64,000 bases of DNA from Blattamonas nauphoetae (taxonomy: Eukaryota > Preaxostyla > Oxymonadida). Below are positions 29,543 through 40,916 of the stretch, piece by piece. The notes beneath the pieces are model-generated. The model was not told the DNA's origin. It ran no database searches and worked only from the letters and a program-made list of their open reading frames with translations. Numbering within the stretch: the stretch's first letter is position 1; every line of letters begins with the position of its first letter. Position numbers and translations under genes: made by a program. The DNA lies in contig JARBJD010000164.1 in the NCBI GenBank assembly GCA_033064195.1, positions 1-64,000 on the forward strand, given 5' to 3'.

Positions 29543-32500
29543 CTATTTAGGAGCAGAATCAAGAATCTTAGCGAGTGAGTCCAGGTGGATGGTCTTCATC
29601 GTGAAAACGATGGCAGACGTGAGAGTTGCTTCTGATTCGAGCTGTTTCTCATCCAATGCGGCGACGATCTTTGGGAGAGTGGCAGCACGAGCAAGTGTCT
29701 GATCAGTGGTGAATGTGAAGCCGGAGGTTGGATTGCTGATCTGTTCAGCCAAAGCGTGTGTCTTCAACTCGTCTGCGAACTTCTGTGCCCGCTTTCGTGA
29801 ATGAGCAATGAGAGCGGCCTGAGACCGTGCGTTCTGCACCAGAAGGACAGGATCGACAGTGTTTGAAGTGATGGATTGAAGACACAGCCATTGCATCGCT
29901 CCGTTTGTGCTCTCAACTCGGCACTGATTGTCGAGGAGGAACGAGCGAGGGTCGAGGTGCTGTCCGAGTTCAGCAGGAATGGGTCCGCTGTAAGCTGGGA
30001 ACTCCGACAAGTCGTAGTCAAACGCGCCGAAGCTGGTGATGACAGCACCGTCGTGCGACTCCACAGTGCCTTCGGCGTGGGCAGGGGATTCATGGCCTCG
30101 CATGATGAGATCGATCCGATTTGCAGCCATGAAAGCACGCGTGGTGATGGGCGAGAACCTGTTTCTGCCTTCCCACGGCTCGTCAGCTCCGTACGGGTCG
30201 CCATAACTCGCAGCGCGGTGGAAGTTGAAGTGCTGGGTGCGCTCCGACCACTGCTGGAAGAAGTTGTAGTAGCCGTGTGCGTGGCTGTCATCCGAGTCGT
30301 ACATCTCGCGTGTTGTTTCAATCGGAGTGTTTTCGGAGTCGTCCATGATGGGCGGATGGTCGATGACCTGTTGGAGGTTGGGGATGGGGAAGACGCTGCT
30401 CAGGCCGCCGTGCACACACAGCACTCGCCGTTCCTCGATGACTGGACCAGTGTTCTGAAGTGATGTGTGTCTGAGTGTGCAGAGAAGCGCTGACGGCATC
30501 GCTTTGAACAGGTCGCGGAGGAGCTGCGTGAAAGGATGGTCTCGGACTCCCGGATTGGAGAACTTCTCGTGGAAGTACTTGTTCCACGACTCTCCGTCGG
30601 TCTCGCGAGTGAGATAACTCGACTCGTGGTTGCCGTGGAGGATGAAGACGTGCTGAGGGAAGCGCATCCGATATATGAGCAGCAGGGTGAGCACTTCGAA
30701 CGAGTACGAACCTCTGTCGATGAAGTCGCCGCAGAAGACGATGGCGGCTTGTCCTGGCGGTTGTCTGACGATCACGTCAATCACGTCACAACTGCACAGC
30801 GCGGCATTCAGGTTGCCGTGAATGTCGCCCACCACAAACAGCCCGCGCACACTCTCCTGTCCGACCACGTCGGATGGCTGGTGAACCTGCGTCACATCTC
30901 CGCACTCCAGTGTGACCTCCTCCACTCCTCTGTACACTCCATCGGTCGTGCCTGGGCGTGGTTGCTGTCCGGCGTAGTAGAAGCCGAGGTGCTTCTGAGC
31001 GAGGAGGACAAAGTTGTAGAACGAGTTGATTGTGAAGAACGTCATCGTCGACCCGAAGAGATGGTGGTCGTGCGATGTGATCACGACATGGCCGTATTTG
31101 TAGTGAAGGCCCCTCACGTTGTGCATGTCGTCCAAGTTGTGGCCGTTGCACAGCGCCTGCATGTGCATTCGGATGGCGTGCAGCCTCTCTGGCGTCATCG
31201 CCTGCACTGCCTCGGGTGAATCTGGGAGGTCGATGAACGTGTAGTCTTCGCTCCTGACACGCCCGAAGTTGAGAATCCATTTTGCTCCTCCGTGAATGTG
31301 GGAGGGGAAGGACACAAAGCGGCGCGGATCGAATATCGTCGAGAAGCCTCGAGAGAGAGCCGTCGGAGAAGAGCACAGGAAGTACGTCTGAGTGAGGACT
31401 TGCTGTCTGCCGTCGAGGATGAGCGGACGAGGTTCAACAGGCAAGTCCAATGCTTGGCAGTCTCGATTGTGGGTGAGAGACGGGACGTATCTGTTGTGGT
31501 GGTGGAACGTGGCGTAGATTGGGAAGCCAGACGCGACGATCTTCGCGACGGGGAGGCAGTGACTGTGGCAGGGAACGAGAGGAGCGTGGCGTGGCTGGTG
31601 TCGTTCCATGATGGTGTTATTCTGCCAGACTGCCTTTCGTGCGACACACCATCTGAAGATGTCTGGGGTGAAGAGATTGTCTGTGAAAGGATTTGTTGGA
31701 GTCTGGACGAGGAGAGAGGAGACAGACGCTCGTTCGGATCCGTCTGACGAGGAGAAGATGGGTTGGAAGTCAGCGAGCTGCAGGAGATTCATCGTTCGCT
31801 TGAGGCGACGGATCAGCTGTTCGCGAGCAGCGTGGACTTCCTCCTGATTCCGCATGGAGGCCATGACGTTCCCGAGATCCCAAAGCAGGCACGGATTGTG
31901 GTTGGCAGTGATGGGAGAGAGAACGGGAGGATTCTGGGCGGGATAGTGCTCTGTTTGGAATTTGGTCGGAAGGTGCATGCCAAAGAGGGGAAGACGAGTT
32001 TCGTATTCGGCGAGCATCTGCAATATCACCAGCTTCATTCGGAAGTTATCTCCCTTCTCTTTGAACTGGAGGAACGATCCTGGTTCGGCGAGTGTTCGCT
32101 CCTCTTCTTCTTCGATGAAGCCGTCGATGTCGGCCGGAGTGATGTCGAAGGGAAGGAGGGTGTACAGATGAGCAGCCACGTCCACAACAAAATAGTCGCG
32201 CATAGTCTGCTTGCTGACGTGGGCCCACTCTTCCTTGTTTTCCGTGAACTCCACTTCGAGGCTGCTGGATTGGAGAGTGGGGGAGATCCACACGCTGTAC
32301 TTGTCTTTGTTTTCGTTGTCCAGCTTGATCAGGCAGTGTCGAATCCAGGTGTGCAGACTTTGGGTGATGCGCAGTCGGTTCTCCTCCCAGATCTGATTGT
32401 TCGTGTCAGACGCAATCTCTTCGTTGTGTCTGAGCCAGAGGACATAAAGCTCGTGCAGCGTGAGGACGTTCAGAACGGGGTATGTGTTGATCAGTTTCTT

Positions 32501-35500
32501 GATGATTCGGTCGAGCGAGTTGAAGTGTGTTTCGGAGATGGCAGGCGCGAACAGTCTGCTTCTCGGCTTCAGTTCCGCAAACACAAACCGACCAGCAATC
32601 GCGTGGTCGTTGAGGTCAGAGATCTTCTCGTCTGTGATTTGTGAAACGGGAAACAAGTTGTGTTGTTTGGAGAGAGCATCCCCTTCCTCTTCCAGAAGCG
32701 TGATGAGGTCCAACAGGACAGGCTGGAAGAGTTGGAGGTACGACACTTTGGGGAGATGGAGTGTTTGCAGATTCAGCTGGCTCTTCGATGCCAGCCAGTC
32801 TAGCGGGATGCTGGTGGCTGTGCTTGACACCACTTTTGTCTGGAAGACCGAACGTGTCGTGCGGTTGAGCTTGATGGTATCATTCTCCTGCCTTTCCATC
32901 ACTTCGCCGTATGGACTTTCATCTGTCTGTTCGCTTCCGTACACGTTTCCAGCTTCCAGTTCCACGACTTCATCGTTCTCGACGAGTGAAGGGTTGCGGA
33001 CAATTTGGAGGAGGATGCCCTCACTCTCCCTCTTCTCCGCGCCTCGTTCGGAAGGAACAATTGATAAGCCGGACTCGTTGTCAAGCTGTGTCAATTCTTC
33101 CCCGCTGGTTGGAACAACTGGTGGCCGCTTCTTTCTTCGTACGGCTGGCTTGGGTGCTGCTGTTTGCTGAGTTTGGAGGGCAGGTGTGATGGATGCCGAG
33201 TCCAGCGAGGTGATGACGTCATGCTGGCTTGGCTGGGATCGATCCACCATCATCCCCGACATCGAGGGGGGCATATTCTGGATCGCTGGGAGTTCCATCA
33301 TCGGTCCATCCTCGATGAGTTCCGGTTCAGGGCGAATAATCTTGTCCTTTTCGGCCTCCCTTTTCCTCTCAATCTCCTCCTCTTTCTTCTCAAGTTCCTG
33401 CTTTCTGGCCGCAGCGTCTCGATCGACGATATTCAGAACGTCAGAGCTGATGAGGCTCTCATCCACCTGCGCCTCAGTCCCTTCCCACGCCGATGATGGG
33501 ACTGGAATTTGGTCGACAGGCCGGATAAACCCTTCCACAGACTTGGGCTTGCTGAGAATCATTGTTTGTGCAAAATCAGCAATTGCGTCAGATTGTGGGG
33601 CGGCAGTGACGAGTGTGGGCTCGTTCACGGGTTGAGTGGCGTTTGAGAGTCGGACGACGATATCGCCGTTTTTGCCCGCATTGGCCAGTTCAGCTAGTGT
33701 CTTGACTTCGACGAGAAGGACGCGGACGATGAAGTCGATGAATCGTTCGATGAAATCTTTGAAGCGAGGTTTGTCCTGCGAGTGGAGAGGAATGTCGAAG
33801 TGCGACGAGAACTGCGGGAGGAGAGAAGCGGCGGTGAGTCGAGTGAAGTTCTGCCCACTCACTGGGGCCACGTGGTTGAGATGTGCAGCAACCCGAAGAA
33901 GTTGCAGGTATTTCAGCTTCTGGTCTCTGGGCGGAGGGAGACGCAGGATGAGCTGTGCCTTTAAGTCTGCCTTGAGTGTCAGAGCCTCCACTTCCGGATG
34001 GCCCTTGATTTGTTTGACAATGCGAGATGACGATCGGAGGAGGACGTCGGCGACTGTGGGTCTTCGGTTCAACAGAGCAAGCTCTCCGAAAGTACGTCCA
34101 GTCACGAACGCTCTGACATCGACGCCTGACCCGTTCATCCGATCCATCGTCACAATCGGGCGGTGAGGGTCGGCTGGGTTGTACGGATTGAAGTCCACCT
34201 GCACCTTCTCGATTGTGGGGCGGATGATCGAGTTGAGCTTGTCCAGCACGTAATGCCAGTCTTCCGTCGCAGAGAACACACTCTGTGACAGAATCCGTCT
34301 GCCCTGCGTGAGCACTCCCGCCACGCTGTTGAAGAGCTCAGCACCATCGACAGCCTGTGAGCGAGGGAGGGAGAACGTTGGGTCTTGTTGCACCATTCCG
34401 TTGAGAACAATCTCGTCAGCAGGGGTCTCTGGAGTGTGCACTGGGTAGAGATGGAGCTGTGCAGGGACGAGGAAGAGGAGAAGCGGATAACTGTATGCTG
34501 GGTGTTGGCTGAGGAGATCCGAACAGAGAGAATCAGGGTTGAGGTTGTCGCAAGATGTGACCGATCCCATAAGTCTCCCTTCGAAGTCCGGGATCTTCTC
34601 TTGTGCATGTGTGATGAGGCAGCGGTTGCCTGATATGCTGTCAATGACAGGCTCAAGTGGGCTGGAGTAAGGAACGGGGAGGGCAGAGTGGACAGCGAAA
34701 GGCGAATAGAAAGGAAATGACGGATGGCCGATTGGCAGGCTGTATCGGAGACCAGTTCTGGGGTGGATAGTGTCACAGTACTCAGACGCCCGCAGAGGCG
34801 TGAACGGCTTTTGGAGAGTCATTGGTGGGGGATTGAAGGAGGACGAATATGTCGAGAAAGATTGTGCATCCAGTTTGAGGGTGTGCGTGGGGCAAAATCG
34901 TTCCATCGGATCTCCAAGACCACGCTGAAGGGGCAGAGACGCACTGGGGTCAATAGGTTTGTCGCGGAATTCACTGAGAGGAGGCTCATCAGGTTTTGGG
35001 AGAAGATGAAAGAGTCGAAGCGGGAGAAATGGAAAGCTTTGAGAATAGTCCCTAACGTGGAGAAGATCGATGTGTGAAGCCACGCCTTTCGACGACGCAA
35101 GGTCATCTCTGATATTTTTCACGAGAGTGGTTGTACTTGAATTTGGGCTTGGAGCAGATGGGCACAGAGCAGGCATGTCAATAGATGTACTATTACCAAA
35201 CAAATCTGTCTGTTTGAACAAGGAGGGAATGGGTGTATCATTGAAATGGCGCCACATCCGCCGGCAATGAGATTGAGTCCTGAGAATGTCAATGACTCTT
35301 TGTTTGTAGTTTAAGAAAGTTTCGCCAGGCAACACTTCGACAAGGCCAAAGTCTTCTCGTTTAGTAGGGAATGATGGAGGCTTCGTGGTGTCTTTCGAGG
35401 CATAAATTGGCAGTGTTGGAGATGATTCAATCACTCGATATTTCTCATGCCAGCTGGAATTCTGATTCCGAATTACTTCAGGTTCGTCAAAAATAAAGAT

Positions 35501-35530
35501 ACAATGGAATCCCTTGTGAGAAGACGCCAT
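29543..35530 (-). CDS. Giant PPP-family Ser/Thr phosphatase, 1995 aa, intronless
   Basis: The C-terminal fifth is a complete PPP catalytic core: GDIHGN near residue 1568, GDFIDRG near 1598, GNHES near 1631, HGGLS near 1706 and RGHE near 1810, so metal ligands and the catalytic His are all present. This predicts a metal-dependent protein Ser/Thr phosphatase. The 1500-residue N-terminal extension is unusual; it has a Lys/Glu coiled coil near residue 705-730 (KQELEKKEEEIERKREAEKD), low-complexity stretches and long helical segments, with no domain I can name. There is no signal peptide, transmembrane segment or visible EF-hand. I chose the start at 35530 (MASSHKGF); an upstream in-frame Met at 35614 would add 28 residues. 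A few local insertions occur in the catalytic part. Which PPP subclass it belongs to cannot be told by eye. Confidence 0.85.
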   Translation of the reverse strand: MASSHKGFHCIFIFDEPEVIRNQNSSWHEKYRVIESSPTLPIYASKDTTKPPSFPTKREDFGLVEVLPGETFLNYKQRVIDILRTQSHCRRMWRHFNDTPIPSLFKQTDLFGNSTSIDMPALCPSAPSPNSSTTTLVKNIRDDLASSKGVASHIDLLHVRDYSQSFPFLPLRLFHLLPKPDEPPLSEFRDKPIDPSASLPLQRGLGDPMERFCPTHTLKLDAQSFSTYSSSFNPPPMTLQKPFTPLRASEYCDTIHPRTGLRYSLPIGHPSFPFYSPFAVHSALPVPYSSPLEPVIDSISGNRCLITHAQEKIPDFEGRLMGSVTSCDNLNPDSLCSDLLSQHPAYSYPLLLFLVPAQLHLYPVHTPETPADEIVLNGMVQQDPTFSLPRSQAVDGAELFNSVAGVLTQGRRILSQSVFSATEDWHYVLDKLNSIIRPTIEKVQVDFNPYNPADPHRPIVTMDRMNGSGVDVRAFVTGRTFGELALLNRRPTVADVLLRSSSRIVKQIKGHPEVEALTLKADLKAQLILRLPPPRDQKLKYLQLLRVAAHLNHVAPVSGQNFTRLTAASLLPQFSSHFDIPLHSQDKPRFKDFIERFIDFIVRVLLVEVKTLAELANAGKNGDIVVRLSNATQPVNEPTLVTAAPQSDAIADFAQTMILSKPKSVEGFIRPVDQIPVPSSAWEGTEAQVDESLISSDVLNIVDRDAAARKQELEKKEEEIERKREAEKDKIIRPEPELIEDGPMMELPAIQNMPPSMSGMMVDRSQPSQHDVITSLDSASITPALQTQQTAAPKPAVRRKKRPPVVPTSGEELTQLDNESGLSIVPSERGAEKRESEGILLQIVRNPSLVENDEVVELEAGNVYGSEQTDESPYGEVMERQENDTIKLNRTTRSVFQTKVVSSTATSIPLDWLASKSQLNLQTLHLPKVSYLQLFQPVLLDLITLLEEEGDALSKQHNLFPVSQITDEKISDLNDHAIAGRFVFAELKPRSRLFAPAISETHFNSLDRIIKKLINTYPVLNVLTLHELYVLWLRHNEEIASDTNNQIWEENRLRITQSLHTWIRHCLIKLDNENKDKYSVWISPTLQSSSLEVEFTENKEEWAHVSKQTMRDYFVVDVAAHLYTLLPFDITPADIDGFIEEEEERTLAEPGSFLQFKEKGDNFRMKLVILQMLAEYETRLPLFGMHLPTKFQTEHYPAQNPPVLSPITANHNPCLLWDLGNVMASMRNQEEVHAAREQLIRRLKRTMNLLQLADFQPIFSSSDGSERASVSSLLVQTPTNPFTDNLFTPDIFRWCVARKAVWQNNTIMERHQPRHAPLVPCHSHCLPVAKIVASGFPIYATFHHHNRYVPSLTHNRDCQALDLPVEPRPLILDGRQQVLTQTYFLCSSPTALSRGFSTIFDPRRFVSFPSHIHGGAKWILNFGRVRSEDYTFIDLPDSPEAVQAMTPERLHAIRMHMQALCNGHNLDDMHNVRGLHYKYGHVVITSHDHHLFGSTMTFFTINSFYNFVLLAQKHLGFYYAGQQPRPGTTDGVYRGVEEVTLECGDVTQVHQPSDVVGQESVRGLFVVGDIHGNLNAALCSCDVIDVIVRQPPGQAAIVFCGDFIDRGSYSFEVLTLLLIYRMRFPQHVFILHGNHESSYLTRETDGESWNKYFHEKFSNPGVRDHPFTQLLRDLFKAMPSALLCTLRHTSLQNTGPVIEERRVLCVHGGLSSVFPIPNLQQVIDHPPIMDDSENTPIETTREMYDSDDSHAHGYYNFFQQWSERTQHFNFHRAASYGDPYGADEPWEGRNRFSPITTRAFMAANRIDLIMRGHESPAHAEGTVESHDGAVITSFGAFDYDLSEFPAYSGPIPAELGQHLDPRSFLLDNQCRVESTNGAMQWLCLQSITSNTVDPVLLVQNARSQAALIAHSRKRAQKFADELKTHALAEQISNPTSGFTFTTDQTLARAATLPKIVAALDEKQLESEATLTSAIVFTMKTIHLDSLAKILDSAPK

Positions 35531-35773
35531 AATTGTCACACTCTGTTGATCAAATGTGATTTTTTTTCTTTGAATCTCAAAAATTAGTGGTGAATTCCTG
35601 ATGAAGGACATCAACTAGTGAATTGCATTTATCTAAAAGAGAATATCTCTTTATTACTTTTCTTCATCGTCTCATCGCTCCAGACTCGTTGTGATTTGGA
35701 TCAAACCATTGACGCATTTTTCACTTCTTCAATTGTCATTCTGTGACTGTCGAGAGTTGATAAAGTGATTAAA
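35531..35773. promoter_or_regulatory. Divergent promoter region, phosphatase / beta-helix gene
   Basis: This is a 243-bp gap between two head-to-head start codons. It must hold both promoters if the start choices are right. The sequence is AT-rich, and no element can be named with confidence. Confidence 0.4.
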
Positions 35774-38700
35774 ATGATTTTATTCTGTCTCATTTCCTCT
35801 TTTCTCCATGCTCAACATACCACGATCACGATTGCTGTTGATGGAATGGATAACCTAGATTGTCTTATTGGAATTCAACCATGCAAAACGATTGACTATG
35901 CCATGCAACATCAACATTTTCTCCCAGATTTTGAGATCCTTGTCTCTGATGGAACATTTTTAGTTCAGAATTCGCTATTCATCAATGAAACTGAAAATTT
36001 CCACTTTTCGGGGGCTCATGATCTTTCTGTCCTCAAATCAATAGGGAACGGGGAACACGCTACGTTTTCCATTGCGGATGGGGATAAGTTTGTTCACTTC
36101 TCCTTCTCGGTAGCACTCTTTTAGCATCAACATCGAAAACTTTGCGGTTTTCTCAGACTATAACAGCATCGCTGTTGCCCAAGGAACATCGAACCTCGTT
36201 TTTCGAGATATCACATTTTCGAATTATGAATTTAAAGGTTTGTCATCTCATTCCGTCTCGATGAGTCATCAACAGGAACATTTTTCTCTCCCTATGTCCT
36301 CCACAGCGTCAAGTCTGCAACAATTTATCTCGAACATTCTCCAAATATCCGGATTCCAGAGGTATTGATTATTTTTCTCTCCTGAAGACTCCCTACTCCC
36401 ATCACTTCTGAAACCAGGAATGTTTGGAGATAAGTTACTATATTTCTGCCACAAGCTGTGTAAGTGTTGCTGTAAACCCGTCAACTGCAGCTGACTCAAC
36501 TCTATTCTCATCTGACTGTGGACTTGGGTCGTTCCTCTCGTGTGACCGAGTTGAGGTTAATAGGATCACAATATCAAGAAATTCTGGAAATATGATCTAT
36601 GCTGATGGATGTGGAAGTGTGATCTGCAATAATTTGATTGTGTCTTCTCCAATGACAACGTTCAATACCTCTGATTTGGAGCGCCAAACACGAATTTCCC
36701 ACCGACTCCAAGATGCAGCTGTGTCATCACCATTTGCCACCCCTGAAAACTCCCTCCCTCTTATCCAATTTGAAACAGCAATTGTGTCTGTCCGTTCGTC
36801 AAGTAGCTTGGAAGTCAAGAATGGTGCCTTCACGGGAGTATGGGGCGGTTGCATCAAAACATCTGATCTGAGCAACCTGTACATTCTTTCAACGTCATTC
36901 AATGAGAATACCGCGTATCTCAGCCCATCTCTCTTCTCGCCAAAGGATGCAGCAGACAAAGAAGACTTGTGGGCTGGATTTGGATGCGGCATCCATGCTG
37001 AGAATGTTCTTCATGTTCAAATCATTGGTGTGATATCAATCGGGAATGCAGCAGAAAAGAAATTTGAACCTATGTCAGTTCGCAATGGCCAGACATCTTT
37101 CACCCAAATGCGCACCCTCTCCAGTGATGTTGTTTCGTCAAACATCTTCCTGAAAAACATGGGCGATGTTGAAATCACCAATTGCAAATTTGTGGACGAC
37201 AGGTTCGTCTGCACTTCCGATATCGACGATGAAGGGACCATCGTCAAACCATACTTCAATATCGCTCCCACAATTGTGAATCTCGGACACGTGGCTGGTA
37301 TGCGTGCGTACGCCGATATTTTCATCTCTCGTGCCGAATATGTTCACATGAAAACCATCAACGCTGAAATGATTCAAGGACCACTTCTTGCGATTGATCA
37401 ACCAAAGAAAGTAACAATTAATGAAATGGCCTGCACGAAAATGTACCCTTCAGGTCCAATTTTCAACGAATCTTCCATCTGGATCCGCGGATCAGACAAA
37501 CTTGACCTCGACATCTCGCTTGACAACTTCCTGGTCTCGCAAGTTCTGCTCACCAGCCGCAGCATCGACTCTGCCGCCAAAAACTCAGAGACGATGCAAT
37601 CCAACGACAACACATTCTCAGACATCTACAACGACATCCACACGCAGGCAAGCGGAGCAGCGGTGTGCATCTCGCGCGCATCCAAAGTCACTCTCAAGGC
37701 CTCCTCGTTCACTCAGTGCTGGTCGCGTGGGAACGGAGGAGCTGTGAGTCTGACGAAGGTGAAGGCTGTGGATGTGCTCGCCACGAACTTCACAAACTGC
37801 CACTCGCACCGCAGCGGGGGCGCCCTCTTCCTGCACCTTGTTGTGTCGCCCTCCGCCAGCAAGCTGAGAGACGTCCGAGTCCTCAACTCGCGCGGGTTTG
37901 AGAACGGTGGGGCGATGGCTGTTCTCATCGACGCCGAAACTGCTGGCACTGGAAAGTCGGATCTCACCTTCGAGGGTGTCAACCTGTTCGACTGCATCGC
38001 AACTGAAGGCGGAGGCATCTGGCTCTGCAGCGTCGGCGAGGACAAGCAAGCCGAAGGAGTGGTTGCCAACGTTGCCTTCATCGAGCTCAGCATCGACGAC
38101 TGCCACGCTCTGTTTGGTGGGGGCCTCTTCTCGCAGACATCAGCCAGATGCCCCGTCTCGCTCGTCTCGAGTGAGGTGACACACTGTGGAAGTGAGATGG
38201 GAGGTGCTGCTGTGATGCTTGCTGTCGATGTCTCGCAGAAACCCGCGGAAACTGCATTGATCGTCGAAACTAACACATTCGACGACAACAGAGCCGATGG
38301 CGCTGGCTCAGCCCTTCTCGTCTCGCTTCAGTCGTCAAAAGCTGAGGTCGGGGATAATCAGTATGTGTCAATTGCGAATAACAATATCTCTGCCAGTGTC
38401 GCCAATGGACACGAATTTGGTCTGACGTCGGGTGCAATCACAATTGCAGCAAATTTTGCTCCAAACTCGATCAAACCGTCCCAAGTCTCCGTCACCGAGA
38501 ACGTCATCTCGGGGACAGAAGGAGCCGGCATCACAGCCATCGGAATCGGAGCATCGATTGCGAAGAACCAGTTCGCTCTGAACACACGCACTGTGCGGGA
38601 CATTGTTGTTCCGATCCACATCGAATGCTCGTTCTCCAAGCTGTCTGTGGCAGAGGGGCAGTGGAACAACAACATGGCACAGCTTGCTCACACATACGAC

Positions 38701-39345
38701 GGAAAGGACAAAGCGCAGAAGCCATTCTACCACTGCGACCAGGCCTGCATCCAATTTGAGGACACAAAGGTCAAGTGCGATGCCACCCAGAAGAAGAAGG
38801 GGCAGTTCTCAAAGTCCTATCTGGACGCCACGAACTACCCCCTCCTTCCCGCGTTCAGCGTCAAAGTGGCAGCCACAATCCCGTCCAACCCGCTCATCCT
38901 CGTCTCCACCTCCGCCACTTCCGTCCCCCGCAACTTCACCAACGACGACCCCTGCGAGCAGTACGTGTCTGCCCGCGCAGAGTCTACGAAGCACGACGAG
39001 GACGAGTATGTCGAAGAGCTCGTGCTGAACGTGGAAGCTGGCACCAAACTCGTCAGCTTCCCAGAAAAGCAACCAACGAAACTTTTCCTCTTCGCATCTG
39101 CAGACGGCATGACGTGGTCTGAGCCGATGACTGTCAAGTTCCAGTCAAAGGGCCAGCGTATCGCCTTCTTCGGCGGCCTGATTGGCGGGGTTGTGGGCGG
39201 AGTGGCCATCCTCGCAGTCGTCGCCGTCATCATCATTGTCTGTGTCTGCCGTCGGAGAAACCAGAGAACTCGATATTCTAAGTTGTCCGACCTGGGAACT
39301 GACGAGTCTGCCTTTAAAACTCATGCTACTAATTATTCTGGGTGA
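35774..39345 (+). CDS. Beta-helix surface membrane protein, 4 exons, 1146 aa
   Basis: This is predicted as a type I membrane protein with a right-handed parallel beta-helix (pectin-lyase-like) ectodomain. A signal peptide opens it (MILFCLISSFLHAQ). The body carries many helix rungs with Gly/Asn/Ser turns, such as GGAVSLTKVKAVDVL, GGALFLHLV and GGGLFSQTSA. Near the C-terminus a Gly-rich transmembrane segment (GGVVGGVAILAVVAVIIIV) is followed by a short basic tail ending TNYSG. Introns: 36088-36124, 36238-36275, 36362-36417 (37, 38 and 56 nt), all near the 5' end; exon 4 is 2.9 kb. Proteins of this build act as adhesins or surface coats in parasitic and gut protists; that role is inference. No catalytic site is evident. 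Confidence 0.8.
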
Positions 39346-39549
39346 TTCTTCCCTCATTTCATCATTGTGTCCTTCACTGTTATTACTTCTCAAATTCTCT
39401 TAACATCACTTTTAATTGTCTGTTTTCTCATTACTAGCCGTGAACACGACCTCAGTCCACTCATTGACCAATCAAAATGACATTTTGAAACACATGACTC
39501 GATCGAAACACAGTTTTTTACTTCATCGCGAGACAGAGCACCTGTCTTC

Positions 39550-40640
39550 ATGAGTTCGAATGGAAGTGATTCTGAAGATATGCCCAAAGAAGAATCTGCA
39601 GGAAAGATGAAACAACGTCATTTTAAAGAAAAAAAAGTTTAACCATCTCTTCGCCTTCTACTGAGATTTAGGAACTCGAAAAACTGATTGCCTCAATGCG
39701 TCGATCATGTCCAAAGAAGGATGTTCTCAAATTTCAGCAGAATGAACAAGAAATTGCTTCATTAGTCGAAGGACTTGAAGCTCGACATCAAGCAGAAATT
39801 TCATCCTTAACTTCCTCTAAAACTGATACCTCCAATGTCTCTCACTCTCAAATTGTTCATCCACCTCGACAGAAGGTAACTCGTGCTCAAAAACGTAGAG
39901 TCTGAACACATTTTCCTCTCAACTTCATCAGGCGAAATCAAAGGCAATAAATGACCAATACGAGCAATCAATTCAATCAAAAGATGAAGATTCTTCAACT
40001 TTTGTTCAGGCGCAGATTCAAGAATTGGAATCAATCACAAAATCGTTGCATTCACTGAGTCTCACGATTCACCAAGTCCCACCGGACGGAAGTTGCCTCT
40101 TTCATGCGGTCATTCATCAAATTCTCCATCCTGTAACGGATGAGCTTCGACAAAGACAGTCCACCCTCCTCGAATCAATCAATCAATTCTCATCCCAATC
40201 CGTCGATACACAACACAAACAAACTTCTATGTCATATGAAATGAGGTTAATGTGGCGACTTCGTGCCTTTGTGGCGCATCATATCCTGAATAACCCAGAA
40301 AAGCATCCTTTCGTGACACTAACTGAAGAAGGTTTGTCACCACACTCCCCGATTTAGCACTCATTATTATGTAGTGTCATCAGTATCAGACTATTGTGAA
40401 CGAATCAGAACAACAGGGATAGATTGTGGTGACCTCGAACTCAGTGAAATCGCCAAAAACCTGAACATCCATATTGTTGTTCATGCCAAACAGGAAAATC
40501 ATCATTTTGGTGAGCCCACAAGTCCAACATTACATCTAACGTATTGTTCTCCATGATTTTCATCCATTTTCATCAGATTCCAAGAATATTACCTGACACA
40601 AGGGTCGCATTACACTTCAACGGCAATCATGACGGAATGA
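39550..40640 (+). CDS. OTU-domain deubiquitinase, OTUD6-like, 5 exons, 314 aa
   Basis: This is a cysteine protease of the OTU family, predicted to remove ubiquitin. Order: an acidic start (MSSNGSDSEDMPKEE), a coiled coil with RRSCPKKDVLKFQQNEQEI and RQKVTRAQKRR as in OTUD6 proteins, then the OTU core with catalytic Asp/Cys in PPDGSCLFHAV and catalytic His in TQGSHYTSTA just before the stop. Introns: 39637-39671, 39900-39931, 40332-40374, 40541-40576 (32-43 nt), all keeping phase. The overall plan and length match O T U D 6 B-type proteins (about 290 aa), with a slightly longer linker. The C-terminal end is short, stopping nine residues after the catalytic His. Confidence 0.9.
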
Positions 40641-40916
40641 CGAAATACCATCTCCCCCAAACAAGATGCACGCTCTTTTTTAGAAGTGTTGTGATTCCAG
40701 CTTTTAGCCAAATTTACAGTCGCGACATTAACAGTTCTAAATGTGTTCTTTTCCAACTCACACTCCTCTCGTCATGAAAGTTCATTCTCATCGAATTTTC
40801 CCGTTCGTCCTCATATTCTTCTCTTTTTCGTTCATCTAAAAACGATTTATCGTCACTCTTTTTGCTAAACCCACAAGACTTTTTTCTCAAGAGTTCCACG
40901 AACTGGTTCAGGAACT

